In this document: one piece after another, positions 1 to 8,157 of the stretch
How the letters are laid out: every line of letters starts with the position of its first letter
Numbering within the stretch: the stretch's first letter is position 1
From: Saprospiraceae bacterium
Lineage (GTDB): Bacteria; Bacteroidota; Bacteroidia; Chitinophagales; Saprospiraceae
Direction of reading: 5' to 3'
Length of the DNA: 38,132 bases
Assembly (NCBI GenBank): GCA_020631375.1
Contig: JAHDHJ010000007.1
Location: forward strand, 1 to 38,132
Made by a program: the position numbers and the translations under genes
Notes under the pieces: generated by a model
What the model saw: only the letters and a program-made list of their open reading frames with translations
The model's database searches: none
Told to the model about the DNA's origin: nothing

Positions 1-61
1 ATTATTAATTTTATCAGAAACTAATTGCATAAATCTTTAATACATAATCCAGTTAATTATT

Positions 62-160
62 AAAGCACTTTTGCTGAGAATTTTAGCATTGGGGAGTAAC
101 TGTACTTTTTATTTTACAGTTGTTATCTAGAGTTTTGTGATTAGCGAAAGTGCTTTTTTT
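62..160 (+). ncRNA. Long hairpin with central bubble and U-tract; 6S-like RNA or large terminator
   Basis: Bases 62-75 (AAAGCACTTTTGCT) pair with 143-156 (AGCGAAAGTGCTTT) over 14 bp, with one G-U wobble as RNA. Inside, 95-104 pairs with 115-124 (core AACTGTA/TACAGTT), closed by a 10-nt loop. A few further weak pairs may form around 91-94 and 125-128. Between the two stems lies an almost symmetrical unpaired bubble, about 15 nt on each side. The closing stem runs into seven Ts (154-160), as at an intrinsic terminator. Closing stem, central bubble and apical stem-loop is the architecture of 6S RNA, and short 6S-like RNAs are known in Bacteroidota. However, I see no clear promoter in bases 1-60, so it may simply be the 3' terminator of a gene left of the window. 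Confidence 0.35.
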
Positions 161-592
161 CAAGAAAAAAATATTTTTCCATTAACAAATAAAATTGCTT
201 TTTTGTAAAATAAATTAAGGTTGGTCTCTCTTTTTGGAAAAAGTGATTGTTAAGGAATAAAAAGAAGAGCCACTTATTATTCGGAAAACTCATACATGTA
301 AACATTTGGAGGGTTAATTCAATTGCGTATAAGTATGATTACTAAAAAAACTGCCATTATTAACTATGATATTTCCAATTTTTCATAGAATATCCTTTTC
401 TTTGATTACAGACTAGATATTATTACGAATTGTTTTTTATGAAAGGGGAATTAGGGGTTTTGAAAATATACAAGGCATTTTTAAAAAAGCCATAGCCCTA
501 GCTATGTTTGAGAAAAATAACAATTAACCACGTCTTTATCGAGGAAGTAGGTTTTTAAAAGGTCAATTTTCCTATAGTCAATGATTTGCAAT
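161..592. other. Gene-poor AT-rich stretch, nothing convincing
   Basis: About 430 bp with stops in every frame. The longest ATG-started reading frames I noticed encode about 17-18 residues (near 334 and 439) and have no supporting features. A short hairpin (CATAGC, CCTA loop, GCTATG, 491-506) is visible. I see no tRNA cloverleaf and no recognisable gene remnant. Confidence 0.5.
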
Positions 593-689
593 AAAGTCTA
601 CTATAATTTTTATAATTTTATTCAATATGGATAGCAATTACTATAGACTTTGCGGATTTATCCGCAACTTAACTTAAGAGTTGCTTTTT
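593..689 (+). promoter_or_regulatory. Overlapping alternative hairpins upstream of the small membrane protein gene
   Basis: Three helices compete for the same bases. AAAGTCTA (593-600) can pair with TAGACTTT (644-651). TTGCGGA (650/651-656) can pair with TCCGCAA (661-667). GCAACT (664-669) can pair with AGTTGC (679-684), and this last hairpin is followed by TTTTT (685-689), like an intrinsic terminator. The second and third hairpins share 664-667, so they exclude each other, as in an attenuator. The gene starts 30 nt downstream at 719. No known riboswitch class is recognised, and AT-rich DNA makes chance pairings common. Confidence 0.3.
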
Positions 690-718
690 AACACAAGATA
701 TCTAAATAATACTTGAAT

Positions 719-1132
719 ATGGGAAAGAAAATCTTAGTTGTATTAGCGGGAATAGTAATATCCGCGATAGTAATAGGAGTTATTGAATTTATAGGCCATC
801 AAGTTTTTCCTCCTCCAGCGGATTTGGATATTACAAATAAGGAAATGATGGCAGATTTTATAGCAAATCTTCCTTTAGGGGCATTATTGTTTGTAGTGGG
901 TGCTTGGTTAATCGGACCATTGGTGGGGTCTTTTATAGCATGTAAGTTCATGCCAGAAGAATGGAGGCACATTGCGATAGGAATCGGTGTGGCAATAGCT
1001 ATTTTTACCGTAATGAATATAATGATGTTTCCACATCCTCTTTGGATGACTGTGGTAGGGGCTTTATTTCCTTTACCCATGGCTTATTTGGGTGGAATGC
1101 TAGCAGTAGGGAAAGCCAATAAGGGAACTTGA
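719..1132 (+). CDS. Small integral membrane protein of unknown function
   Basis: A 137-residue hydrophobic protein with about four predicted membrane segments: residues 4-25, about 50-75, about 84-103 and about 107-130. The N-terminal segment could also be an uncleaved signal anchor. The loop between the first and second segments carries acidic residues and FPPPADLD. I chose the ATG at 719; an in-frame TTG two codons upstream (713) is a possible but less likely start. I do not recognise the family. It converges on the gtrA-like gene with only 8 bp between the stop codons and no obvious terminator between them. The leader upstream contains competing hairpins. Confidence 0.65.
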   Translation: MGKKILVVLAGIVISAIVIGVIEFIGHQVFPPPADLDITNKEMMADFIANLPLGALLFVVGAWLIGPLVGSFIACKFMPEEWRHIAIGIGVAIAIFTVMNIMMFPHPLWMTVVGALFPLPMAYLGGMLAVGKANKGT

Positions 1133-1140
1133 AGTAATTT

Positions 1141-1566
1141 TTATTTGTAAACAAAAAACCGTTGCATTGGATAGTTGAAAGCTAAACCGATTAGGATTGA
1201 AGTAATGAATTTAGCTATCATCAGATTTTTGATCTGCAATATTTCTACAAAAAATGCTACTCCTGCGGTATTGAGGATGATACTGCCTATGGCTGTTATC
1301 AAAAATTTGAGCCCTTGGTGGGATAATTTGCCATCCGTACTCATAAACGCCCAGTGTCGCCCAAGGAAGAACGCGGTTATCGCTCCTGCTGTTGCTGCAA
1401 TTGCGGTAGCATAGGGATAGAAGACACCTAATATATAATGAGTGAACATCAATGTGAGATAATCCACTGATGTGGCAAGAAATGCACTGATATTGTAGCG
1501 GATAAAAGACTTTTTAGTAGAAATCTTTTCTTCCGTTTTATTTTGTGTATTGTTTTTCTTGCTCAA
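1141..1566 (-). CDS. GtrA family membrane protein
   Basis: A 141-residue protein with a charged, Lys-rich N-terminus (about 20 residues) followed by four membrane segments. The C-terminal FNYPMQRFFVYK resembles the closing motif of the GtrA family, and GRHWAF in the middle also fits. GtrA proteins are thought to move polyprenyl-linked sugars or other lipid-linked groups across the inner membrane. Its start lies 2 bp after the stop of the PgpA-type phosphatase gene, so the two are almost certainly co-transcribed. Context suggests a role in translocating or modifying inositol lipids, but that is inference. Confidence 0.8.
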   Translation of the reverse strand: MSKKNNTQNKTEEKISTKKSFIRYNISAFLATSVDYLTLMFTHYILGVFYPYATAIAATAGAITAFFLGRHWAFMSTDGKLSHQGLKFLITAIGSIILNTAGVAFFVEILQIKNLMIAKFITSILIGLAFNYPMQRFFVYK

Positions 1567-1568
1567 AA

Positions 1569-2060
1569 TTATCCTAGAATTGTTTTGAGAACTCCGGAAT
1601 AAACAATGATTTGGAGAATGATATTCGCATAAATACCTGCTACGACATCATCAAACATAACGCCATATCCTCCTTTCCAAGATTCGAAATACTTTATTCC
1701 CAATGGTTTTAGAATATCAAAGAACCTAAATAGAATGAATGCCAAAATCAAGTTGGTCCAAGTCATGGGAATGAATAGACAGCTAATCCATAAACCTATG
1801 GTTTCGTCCATGACTATTTTTCCAGGGTCATGACCCCATTCGCTTTCCAATTCATTGGTACTCCAAATACCCAATAAGAGGAATATTATAGTCAGTATGA
1901 TTAAAATGATATTCAAATTCATGGGACTGACATTAATCCATCCGCTTAATGATAATATCCAAACAATGATACATCCGAAAATAGCTCCGAATGTACCCGG
2001 TGCAACCGGAGCGAAACCGAAACCAAAACTGGTGGCTATTATTTTTGCTATTTCTTTCAT
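1569..2060 (-). CDS. PgpA-type lipid phosphate phosphatase, likely acting on phosphatidylinositol phosphate
   Basis: A 163-residue PgpA family membrane protein. The family motifs are present: FGFAPVAPGTFG near residues 14-25, HDPGKIVMDETIG around residue 77, RFFDILKPLGI around residue 113, and GGYGVMFDDVVAG around residue 130. PgpA normally dephosphorylates phosphatidylglycerophosphate. In Bacteroidota inositol-lipid clusters the PgpA homologue removes the phosphate from phosphatidylinositol 3-phosphate, giving phosphatidylinositol. The neighbouring inositol-phosphate synthase and CDP-alcohol transferase favour that reading here. A strong terminator (2108-2142) separates it from the synthase gene upstream, so it depends on readthrough or on its own promoter, which I could not find. 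Classical PGP phosphatase activity remains the alternative. Confidence 0.85.
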   Translation of the reverse strand: MKEIAKIIATSFGFGFAPVAPGTFGAIFGCIIVWILSLSGWINVSPMNLNIILIILTIIFLLLGIWSTNELESEWGHDPGKIVMDETIGLWISCLFIPMTWTNLILAFILFRFFDILKPLGIKYFESWKGGYGVMFDDVVAGIYANIILQIIVYSGVLKTILG

Positions 2061-2107
2061 GGAAAAAGGGTAGTGGTAGTCTAGTATTGCTTAATTAATT
2101 TAGGCAT

Positions 2108-2142
2108 AAAAAAACCTCCTAGAATTTCTAGGAGGTTTTTTT
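2108..2142 (-). terminator. Intrinsic terminator after the inositol-3-phosphate synthase gene
   Basis: CCTCCTAGAA (2115-2124) and TTCTAGGAGG (2126-2135) form a near-perfect hairpin. Seven As lie on one side and seven Ts on the other, so it can work in both directions. On the minus strand it sits 14 bp after the stop codon of the synthase gene. Confidence 0.85.
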
Positions 2143-2155
2143 ATATTATGGATGA

Positions 2156-3472
2156 TTATTCCTCATAATAATCCAAACCCAAGTGAGTGATTAAATCCTC
2201 TCCGCTGATATGTCGAAGTGTATTTTCTAACTTCTCCAATTGTTTGAATAAATCATGTTGTGGATATAAGTCCTTTTTGGTTTGTGGCGATTTCAAGTAG
2301 AAAGACAACCATTCTTGGATGCCACCCATACCTGAACGTTTAGCCAAATCAAGGAATAAAGCCAAATCCAAAACCAAAGGAGCAGCCAAGATGGAATCCC
2401 TACAAAGGAAATCCACTTTGATTTGCATTGGGTAATCCAACCAACCTTTGATATCGATATTGTCCCAACCTTCCTTATTGTCTCCACGTGGTGGGTAATA
2501 GTTGATTCTTACCTTATGGTAGAGATCCCCATATAATTCAGGATGTAATTCAGGTTCCAGGATTTGTTCCAAAACACTGAGTTTTGATACTTCCTTAGTT
2601 TTGAAATTATCCGGATCGTCCAATACTTCCCCATCCCTGTTTCCTAGGATATTGGTAGAGAACCAACCTTCTATTCCTAGCATTCTGGCTTTCATTCCAG
2701 GAGCTATAATCGTCTTGATCAGTGTTTGTCCTGTTTTGAAATCCTTACCTGCTATTGGCGTTTGTGTTTGCTTGGCTAATTCCACCATTGCAGGAACATC
2801 ACATGATAGGTTAGGAGCGCCATTGGCATAAGCCACACCGGTTTTGACAGCTGCATAAGCATAAATCATACTTGGTGCAATGTCATGGTGGTTATTTCTT
2901 AAACCCTCTTCGAGATTAGCTACGGTTTGGTGTACTTCAGATTCTTCTATATAGATTTCAGTAGATCCACACCAGACCATGACCACTCTATCACAACCAT
3001 TTTCTTTCTTGAAGTTTTCAATATCCTGCATGACCATTTCAGCCAACTGCATTTTATTGTCAGCTTCCTTGACATTAGGCCCATCCAATTTCTTGACATA
3101 TTTTCTATCGAAAACAGCCTTCATTGGTTTTATAGCTTGCAATTCCTCTTTAATGCTATCTAAAAGATTTTTATCCAATACATTAGCATGGATAGCTGCT
3201 TCATAAACATTATCTTCAAATAAATCCCATCCTCCGAAAACTACATCTTCCAAAGGAGCGATATCTACCAATTCCTTAATAAGTGGTTTCTTCTTATCTG
3301 TTCTTTTACCTACTCTAATGGTTCCCATTTGAGTAAGAGAGCCGATTGGATTAGACAAGCCTCTTCTGACAGCTACGCATCCTGCAATGAATGTAGTGGC
3401 AACAGCTCCCATTCCCGGAAGTAATATGCCTAGTTTACCTTTGTGGGGTTGTACAGTTGGTTTATCAGCCAT
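2156..3472 (-). CDS. Myo-inositol-3-phosphate synthase (Ino1/MIPS type)
   Basis: A 438-residue enzyme that converts glucose 6-phosphate to 1D-myo-inositol 3-phosphate using bound NAD. Recognisable features are the nucleotide-binding start GILLPGMGAVATTFIAG (residues 15-31), FGGWDLFEDN (about 79-88), and the family signature region with AGKDFKTGQT and GWFSTNILGNRDG (about 245-285), which includes active-site lysine and asparagine residues. The length suits the bacterial branch. It has its own consensus promoter (3575-3604) and its own terminator (2108-2142), so it can be expressed apart from its neighbours. It lies between a CDP-alcohol phosphatidyltransferase gene and a PgpA-type phosphatase gene, the usual company in Bacteroidota inositol-lipid synthesis. 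Confidence 0.93.
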   Translation of the reverse strand: MADKPTVQPHKGKLGILLPGMGAVATTFIAGCVAVRRGLSNPIGSLTQMGTIRVGKRTDKKKPLIKELVDIAPLEDVVFGGWDLFEDNVYEAAIHANVLDKNLLDSIKEELQAIKPMKAVFDRKYVKKLDGPNVKEADNKMQLAEMVMQDIENFKKENGCDRVVMVWCGSTEIYIEESEVHQTVANLEEGLRNNHHDIAPSMIYAYAAVKTGVAYANGAPNLSCDVPAMVELAKQTQTPIAGKDFKTGQTLIKTIIAPGMKARMLGIEGWFSTNILGNRDGEVLDDPDNFKTKEVSKLSVLEQILEPELHPELYGDLYHKVRINYYPPRGDNKEGWDNIDIKGWLDYPMQIKVDFLCRDSILAAPLVLDLALFLDLAKRSGMGGIQEWLSFYLKSPQTKKDLYPQHDLFKQLEKLENTLRHISGEDLITHLGLDYYEE

Positions 3473-3574
3473 TTTTATTTTTTAATATTTTGATTAGAAT
3501 TCTGTTTGATTAACATATAACGAAAGTGAATAGCAAAATGATTGCTGTCATATCCGTTTATTTTTAATTTAGTG

Positions 3575-3604
3575 CAAATATATTCACTTTGTTTGGGCTT
3601 CCAA
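3575..3604 (-). promoter_or_regulatory. Bacteroidota-type promoter for the inositol-3-phosphate synthase gene
   Basis: On the minus strand, TTG (3604-3602), exactly 19 nt, and TATATTTG (3582-3575) match the Bacteroidota sigma-A consensus TTG-N19-TAnnTTTG. The -33 element lies inside the 3' end of the CDP-alcohol transferase gene. The predicted start near 3568 leaves a leader of about 95 nt before the ATG at 3472. Confidence 0.7.
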
Positions 3605-4285
3605 TTGTTCTTTGGAAAATTTTAATCTTCTAAGGGCTGTTAGGTTCGCCCAAATCGCCAAAATGAAGATGGGACCACTGAAAATAGTAATGGTTTGGAA
3701 TTTCGGAAGCGGCGGATAATTCAAGTCAAAATAAACGCTATTTCCAAAAAATCCTGAAACCAGACCGCATATTACAGCCGAAACGCCTACAATAAGTATC
3801 CTTTCCGGCCTTTGCATAATACCTACACTACAATCCACTCCTAACCCTTCCGCCCTAGCTCTGGTATAGCTGACCATTATAGAACCAATCATGGCAACGA
3901 ATGCAGCGATAGAGCCTATGAAATAGTGATGGGCTACAAGGTAGTAACAAATTCCCAGGAACATAATGAGTTCACTATACCTATCAAGTACGGAATCGAA
4001 CAATGCCCCATATGTAGATGCTGATTTGCCAACTCTTGCCAAACGTCCGTCCACCATATCCATGAGTCCGGCAATGAGGATGATTGCTCCAGCATATCCA
4101 ATAGTGGAATGATCGGAACGATCCCCAAATTCTGCACCAAGGATGAAAATTATTGTTGCTAGAAGATTAAGAATAAATCCGAGGAAAGTTATCATATTGG
4201 GCGTTATGCCCAATTTAATTAAGAGATTAATTAAAGGGTTGATGAGATTATAAATGAGTTCTTGTCCGCTTCGCTTCCAGTCCAT
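3584..4285 (-). CDS. CDP-alcohol phosphatidyltransferase, probable phosphatidylinositol (phosphate) synthase
   Basis: A 233-residue polytopic membrane enzyme. The complete CDP-alcohol phosphotransferase motif, D-x2-D-G-x2-A-R-x8-G-x3-D-x3-D, is present at about residues 75-100 (DMVDGRLAR, then G-ALF-D-SVL-D). About six hydrophobic segments are visible. The family joins CDP-diacylglycerol to an alcohol such as glycerol 3-phosphate, serine or inositol (phosphate). Being next to the inositol-3-phosphate synthase gene suggests inositol 3-phosphate as acceptor, giving phosphatidylinositol phosphate for the PgpA-type enzyme. A PgsA-like role cannot be excluded from sequence alone. A TAACTTTG element (4297-4290) lies just before the start codon but lacks a TTG partner. 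Confidence 0.85.
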   Translation of the reverse strand: MDWKRSGQELIYNLINPLINLLIKLGITPNMITFLGFILNLLATIIFILGAEFGDRSDHSTIGYAGAIILIAGLMDMVDGRLARVGKSASTYGALFDSVLDRYSELIMFLGICYYLVAHHYFIGSIAAFVAMIGSIMVSYTRARAEGLGVDCSVGIMQRPERILIVGVSAVICGLVSGFFGNSVYFDLNYPPLPKFQTITIFSGPIFILAIWANLTALRRLKFSKEQLEAQTK

Positions 4286-4405
4286 CAGGCAAAGTTAAAA
4301 TAGGTTTAAGTTTATTTTAATAAAATACTATGAAATTCATGATAATTATGCTTTTAATTCGTTTTTATTTTACAAATTACTTGGAATTGTCTGATAAAAC
4401 CGATT

Positions 4406-5638
4406 TTACTTCTTCATAATTTCATGCCCCATTTTATCTCGTTTGGTTTTTAGATAAAATTCATTGTGGATATTAGGGGGAATTTCTATGGCTATATTTT
4501 CCACGATTTCCAATCCGTATCCAATTAAACCTATCCGTTTCTTCGGATTGTTGCTCAATAGTTTGATTTTAGAAATATTGAGATCACGTAAAATTTGTGC
4601 ACCTATGCCATAATCTCTCTGATCCATTTTGAAACCTAATTTCTGATTGGCTTCATAGGTATCATATCCTTGTTCTTGGAGTTTGTAGGCCTTGAGTTTG
4701 TTCAATAAACCTATTCCTCGCCCCTCTTGCCTCATATATAAAACCAAACCGGCACCTTCTTCATCGATTCTTTTCATTGCAGCATGCAATTGTGGCCCAC
4801 AATCACATCTCAAAGAACCAAGTATATCTCCGGTTTCACATGAGGAATGGACTCTGACCAATACTGGGTCGCCGGGATTCCAATCTCCTTTTTTCAAGGC
4901 AAGATGGGTATCTCCGCTAGTCAGGTCGGTATAAGCAATCAATTCAAACTCGCCCCATTGTGTAGGCATTTTTATAGCGGTTTCCCTTTCTATAAGCCTT
5001 TCGTTATTCATTCTATATGCTACCAAATCCTTTATGGAGATAATCTTAAGGTTGAATTTCTCAGCCACTAGAAGTAAATCCGGCAAACGTGCCATAGTAC
5101 CATCTTCATTCAATATCTCAATAAGGGCAGCAGCAGGGTAGTGTCCTGCCATTTTTGCCAAATCTATGGCTGCTTCCGTATGTCCCGTTCTTCTGAGTAC
5201 TCCTCCTTCTTTGGCAATTAAGGGGTGTAAATGTCCCGGTCTGCCATAATCGCTTGCAGTAGTATCCGGACGTGCCAAAGCTTTTATTCCACTCGACCTA
5301 TCGAATGCGGAGATTCCGGTGGTACATCCGGGTCCTTTATAATCAATGGAAATCGTGAAAGCGGTTTTATGAAGATCCGTATTGTTCTTTACCATTAATG
5401 GCAATCCTAATTCTGTCGCTCTTTCCTGAGTGATGGGAGTGCATAATTGCCCTTTTCCTTGGGTAATCATAAAATTGACCAATTCAGGGGTCATGCTTTC
5501 TGCGGAAGCAATGAAATCACCTTCATTTTCTCGGTCTTCATCATCTACTACGATGACTAATCTTCCTGCTTTGATTTCTTCAATCGCTTCAGGGATAGTG
5601 TTGAGTTTAATCGGGGCGTTGTGTTGGTTGCCAGACAT
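4406..5638 (-). CDS. ribBA: Bifunctional 3,4-dihydroxy-2-butanone 4-phosphate synthase / GTP cyclohydrolase II
   Basis: A 410-residue fusion catalysing the two entry reactions of riboflavin synthesis. The RibB half (about residues 10-205) shows the acidic [11 protein letters not shown] motif near residue 32 and [17 protein letters not shown] near residue 150. The RibA half (about 210-405) shows the zinc site C-x10-C-x-C in [17 protein letters not shown] near residue 270, and [19 protein letters not shown]. The start ATG lies 32 bp inside the 3' end of the upstream glycosyltransferase gene, so translation is probably coupled. No FMN riboswitch is visible, and none would fit before this start. 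Other riboflavin genes are not in the window. Confidence 0.95.
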   Translation of the reverse strand: MSGNQHNAPIKLNTIPEAIEEIKAGRLVIVVDDEDRENEGDFIASAESMTPELVNFMITQGKGQLCTPITQERATELGLPLMVKNNTDLHKTAFTISIDYKGPGCTTGISAFDRSSGIKALARPDTTASDYGRPGHLHPLIAKEGGVLRRTGHTEAAIDLAKMAGHYPAAALIEILNEDGTMARLPDLLLVAEKFNLKIISIKDLVAYRMNNERLIERETAIKMPTQWGEFELIAYTDLTSGDTHLALKKGDWNPGDPVLVRVHSSCETGDILGSLRCDCGPQLHAAMKRIDEEGAGLVLYMRQEGRGIGLLNKLKAYKLQEQGYDTYEANQKLGFKMDQRDYGIGAQILRDLNISKIKLLSNNPKKRIGLIGYGLEIVENIAIEIPPNIHNEFYLKTKRDKMGHEIMKK

Positions 5639-6827
5639 TGCTTTTAATTCCTTTTAAATAATTGATGAAACCTTGCAATAAGGCAATATTCATCATGAAA
5701 AAATACCTGATAGATCGAAAAAGACCTATGTTGATATTGAAAGATTGTAAAATCAGGTCAAATATCGGAATAATCATTATCAATACCACTTGAAATACTA
5801 ACAAAATGATATAGAATAAGTTGCCATCTAAGCTTAGAATAACATTGGCAGTGAAAGAAAATAGGATAAAGAAAGGACCTAGCCAGCGTAATGCCTTATG
5901 GGATAAGAAGTTGAATGCGATATATCCTTTGCTGGGAAGCAAGAGATGTTTGTAAGTAGAGAGGTTTTGAAAATTCCCTGCGGAAATTCTTGATTTTCTT
6001 CTGTACTCTTCTTTTATATGGTGTGAAACGGATTCTTTGCAAATGGCTTCTAATTCGTTAATGGCATTCTTTCCTTGATCCAGAACATTCATTGCCAAGA
6101 AAAAATCATCTACGAGATAATTTTCCGGTACAGGAATAAAGAGATCTGAACGCAAGGCATAACAACCGCCGAATGGGCCCATCATTTTTCCTGAAATAAT
6201 ACTTTCCTGATGTTTCAATTGGACTTCTCTGGAAATATAAATGTCTTCCGATTTTGAAATACCTTCTTTTTTCATTCCCGTATGCATCATATTGGAGTCA
6301 ACGAGTCCTATTTTCTCATTTTTAAAATGCTTGGCTAAATGGAAAATCGTTGACTGGCTTAAAATAACACTGGCATCGGTAATGACGAAAATATGCTCAC
6401 TTCCTTTTTTATTTTTTATGATGGCTTTTTCCGCCAATTGATTAATAACGCCGGGTTTTCCTTGTCGGTTTAGGAATGGAATGAAATGGAAATTACTAAG
6501 CTTATTTTTATTGACGAAATCGGAAACTATGGAATTGGTATTGTCAGAAGAATTATCGGAACCGATATAAAAATCAATTTTATTTTTTGGATATTTTTGA
6601 AGGAAAAATGATTTTATTTTTTCTTCAATTATTTTTTCTTCATTAAATAAAGACATTAAAACAGAGACATTAGGGAGTTCATTTTCTTCTTGATGGATAA
6701 TTTGGTTTGTCTTTTTATTTTTTGATAATAATTTTAAAATAAATGGGAAAATAAAATAACTGTAAACCAAGGAGAATACACTGGCCCCAAAAATGAATAG
6801 CAAAAAGATATTGGAGATTTCTTCCAT
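5607..6827 (-). CDS. Membrane-bound family 2 glycosyltransferase
   Basis: A 406-residue GT2 protein. One membrane segment at residues 7-35 precedes a GT-A catalytic domain (about 50-290) with [11 protein letters not shown], the nucleotide-binding [12 protein letters not shown] in place of DxD, and [13 protein letters not shown], where DD would hold the catalytic base. [15 protein letters not shown] corresponds to the processive-enzyme R/Q-rich motif. Three or four more membrane segments follow (about 310-395). The layout resembles exopolysaccharide synthases of the cellulose-synthase-like group. The start codon directly abuts the stop of the GT4 gene, and the end overlaps ribBA. The acceptor is unknown; cell-surface polysaccharide or a lipid are both possible. 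Confidence 0.85.
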   Translation of the reverse strand: MEEISNIFLLFIFGASVFSLVYSYFIFPFILKLLSKNKKTNQIIHQEENELPNVSVLMSLFNEEKIIEEKIKSFFLQKYPKNKIDFYIGSDNSSDNTNSIVSDFVNKNKLSNFHFIPFLNRQGKPGVINQLAEKAIIKNKKGSEHIFVITDASVILSQSTIFHLAKHFKNEKIGLVDSNMMHTGMKKEGISKSEDIYISREVQLKHQESIISGKMMGPFGGCYALRSDLFIPVPENYLVDDFFLAMNVLDQGKNAINELEAICKESVSHHIKEEYRRKSRISAGNFQNLSTYKHLLLPSKGYIAFNFLSHKALRWLGPFFILFSFTANVILSLDGNLFYIILLVFQVVLIMIIPIFDLILQSFNINIGLFRSIRYFFMMNIALLQGFINYLKGIKSNVWQPTQRPD

Positions 6828-8045
6828 TTATTCTGCTTTTGTTTTTTGACTGATTTCTTCCATTTTATTTTTTAATTTTAATGCAATATTTATTTCATCA
6901 AATTGTTCTAAAATAAAGTTTTCTGCATTTTTCCCTATTTCCAATATCTGCGATTTATTTTTTTTACAATAATCAATTGCTTGGATATATTCTTCGATTC
7001 CATCAGCGATGAGTACTTCTTTTTTTTCTTTGGCAGAAATGCCTTCCAAACCCAATGTCGAGGTAATAACAACCCGTCCCAAGGCCATGCCCTCTAGGAT
7101 TTTTACCCGCATTCCGCTACCGGATTTCAAGGGGACTACCATGATAGGATGGTCATTGATAAATGATTTTGCATCATCGACTTCTCCGTGGACAAATATA
7201 TTTTTCTTTTTTAAATCCAAAATTTCTTTTGGTGTATTTCTTCCGGCGATGTGGAATTCTATTTCTGGGTGTGCTTCTGATATTTTATCCCAAATATGAT
7301 TGATAAACCAATTCAGTCCCTCAAGATTGGGTCGCCAATCCAATGAGCCGATGAATGAAATGGAAATGTTATTTTCAAAAACTTTATAATTAGGAATGTA
7401 ATCTTTTTTTCCTATTCCGATAGGAATATAAATAGCAGGTTTTTTCAAACCTAAATTCTTATACCTATTCAAATCTTTTTCTGAAATAGCAGCAAATAAA
7501 TCATACTGATTCATCTGTTTTATTTCAAATCCTTTTAATCTTTTTGCCAATAAGGATAAATACCATTTCTTAGGAAAGAAACCAGTGTTCTGAGTTATTC
7601 TTTCCCAAATTTCAAATTCCACATTATGCGAACGCATAAGAATTTTTGCATTGGAATATTTTCTGATAATGGGAATATAAGCCGCTAGAACCAAGGTCTC
7701 TAATTGGACGAAATCAAATTCTTTTCCCGAAAGTATTTCTATCAATTTATTGGAAAAAGCTTCTGAAATAAAACGACTGATATGAAAAGATTCTTTGGAG
7801 AAAATATTGAGAATAGCATCCTTGATATAAATATTATTATCTACATCTACGAGTTCTATAAAAGAATAATGATTGGATTGTTCGGGAAAGGAATTTTCCT
7901 CAAACCGATGCCTTGAAGTATTCATGGATAATAATCCAATCTCACAAGCTACCTCTTTCAGTGATTTGCTCAAGTGCATGACTGCTAATGATTCGCCATC
8001 TTTAGCAGGGTAGGGAAATTTTTTGCACAATTGTAGTATTCTCAT
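6828..8045 (-). CDS. Family 4-like glycosyltransferase (GT-B fold)
   Basis: A 405-residue cytosolic GT-B glycosyltransferase. The N-terminal half starts MRILQLCKKFPYPAKDGES, typical of sugar transferases that bind their acceptor here. The C-terminal half has SFIGSLDWRPNLEGL near residue 230 and the donor-binding EX7E-like region with SGSGMRVKILEGMALG near residue 315. The acceptor and sugar cannot be read from sequence. It is the first gene of a run leading into the GT2 and ribBA genes with no spacing. A TAATTTTG element (8069-8062), without a clear TTG partner, is the best promoter candidate and would give a very short leader. Confidence 0.85.
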   Translation of the reverse strand: MRILQLCKKFPYPAKDGESLAVMHLSKSLKEVACEIGLLSMNTSRHRFEENSFPEQSNHYSFIELVDVDNNIYIKDAILNIFSKESFHISRFISEAFSNKLIEILSGKEFDFVQLETLVLAAYIPIIRKYSNAKILMRSHNVEFEIWERITQNTGFFPKKWYLSLLAKRLKGFEIKQMNQYDLFAAISEKDLNRYKNLGLKKPAIYIPIGIGKKDYIPNYKVFENNISISFIGSLDWRPNLEGLNWFINHIWDKISEAHPEIEFHIAGRNTPKEILDLKKKNIFVHGEVDDAKSFINDHPIMVVPLKSGSGMRVKILEGMALGRVVITSTLGLEGISAKEKKEVLIADGIEEYIQAIDYCKKNKSQILEIGKNAENFILEQFDEINIALKLKNKMEEISQKTKAE

Positions 8046-8091
8046 CAGAGCATTCTTTGTGCAAAATTAGTATTATATTCCTTATTAAAAT

Positions 8092-8128
8092 AAAAAAACG
8101 ACAACAACGTCTCAGACGTGTTGCCGTT
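8092..8128 (-). terminator. Intrinsic terminator after the secreted protein gene
   Basis: On the minus strand AACGGCAACACGTC and GACGTTGTTGTCGTT form an imperfect hairpin (one bulged base, one mismatch) followed by seven Ts. It lies 30 bp after the stop codon at 8158 and separates that gene from the glycosyltransferase run. Confidence 0.75.
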
Positions 8129-8157
8129 AAGTACACTCTTTAAAGAGCATACCCCCC

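Noticed and set aside
713-718. TTG start two codons upstream of the small membrane protein ATG
   Set aside because: An ATG is available at 719 and gives a normal hydrophobic N-terminus.
8046-8157. FMN riboswitch upstream of the run leading to ribBA
   Set aside because: None of the conserved RFN-element segments are visible; the hairpin there is a terminator of the opposite neighbour.
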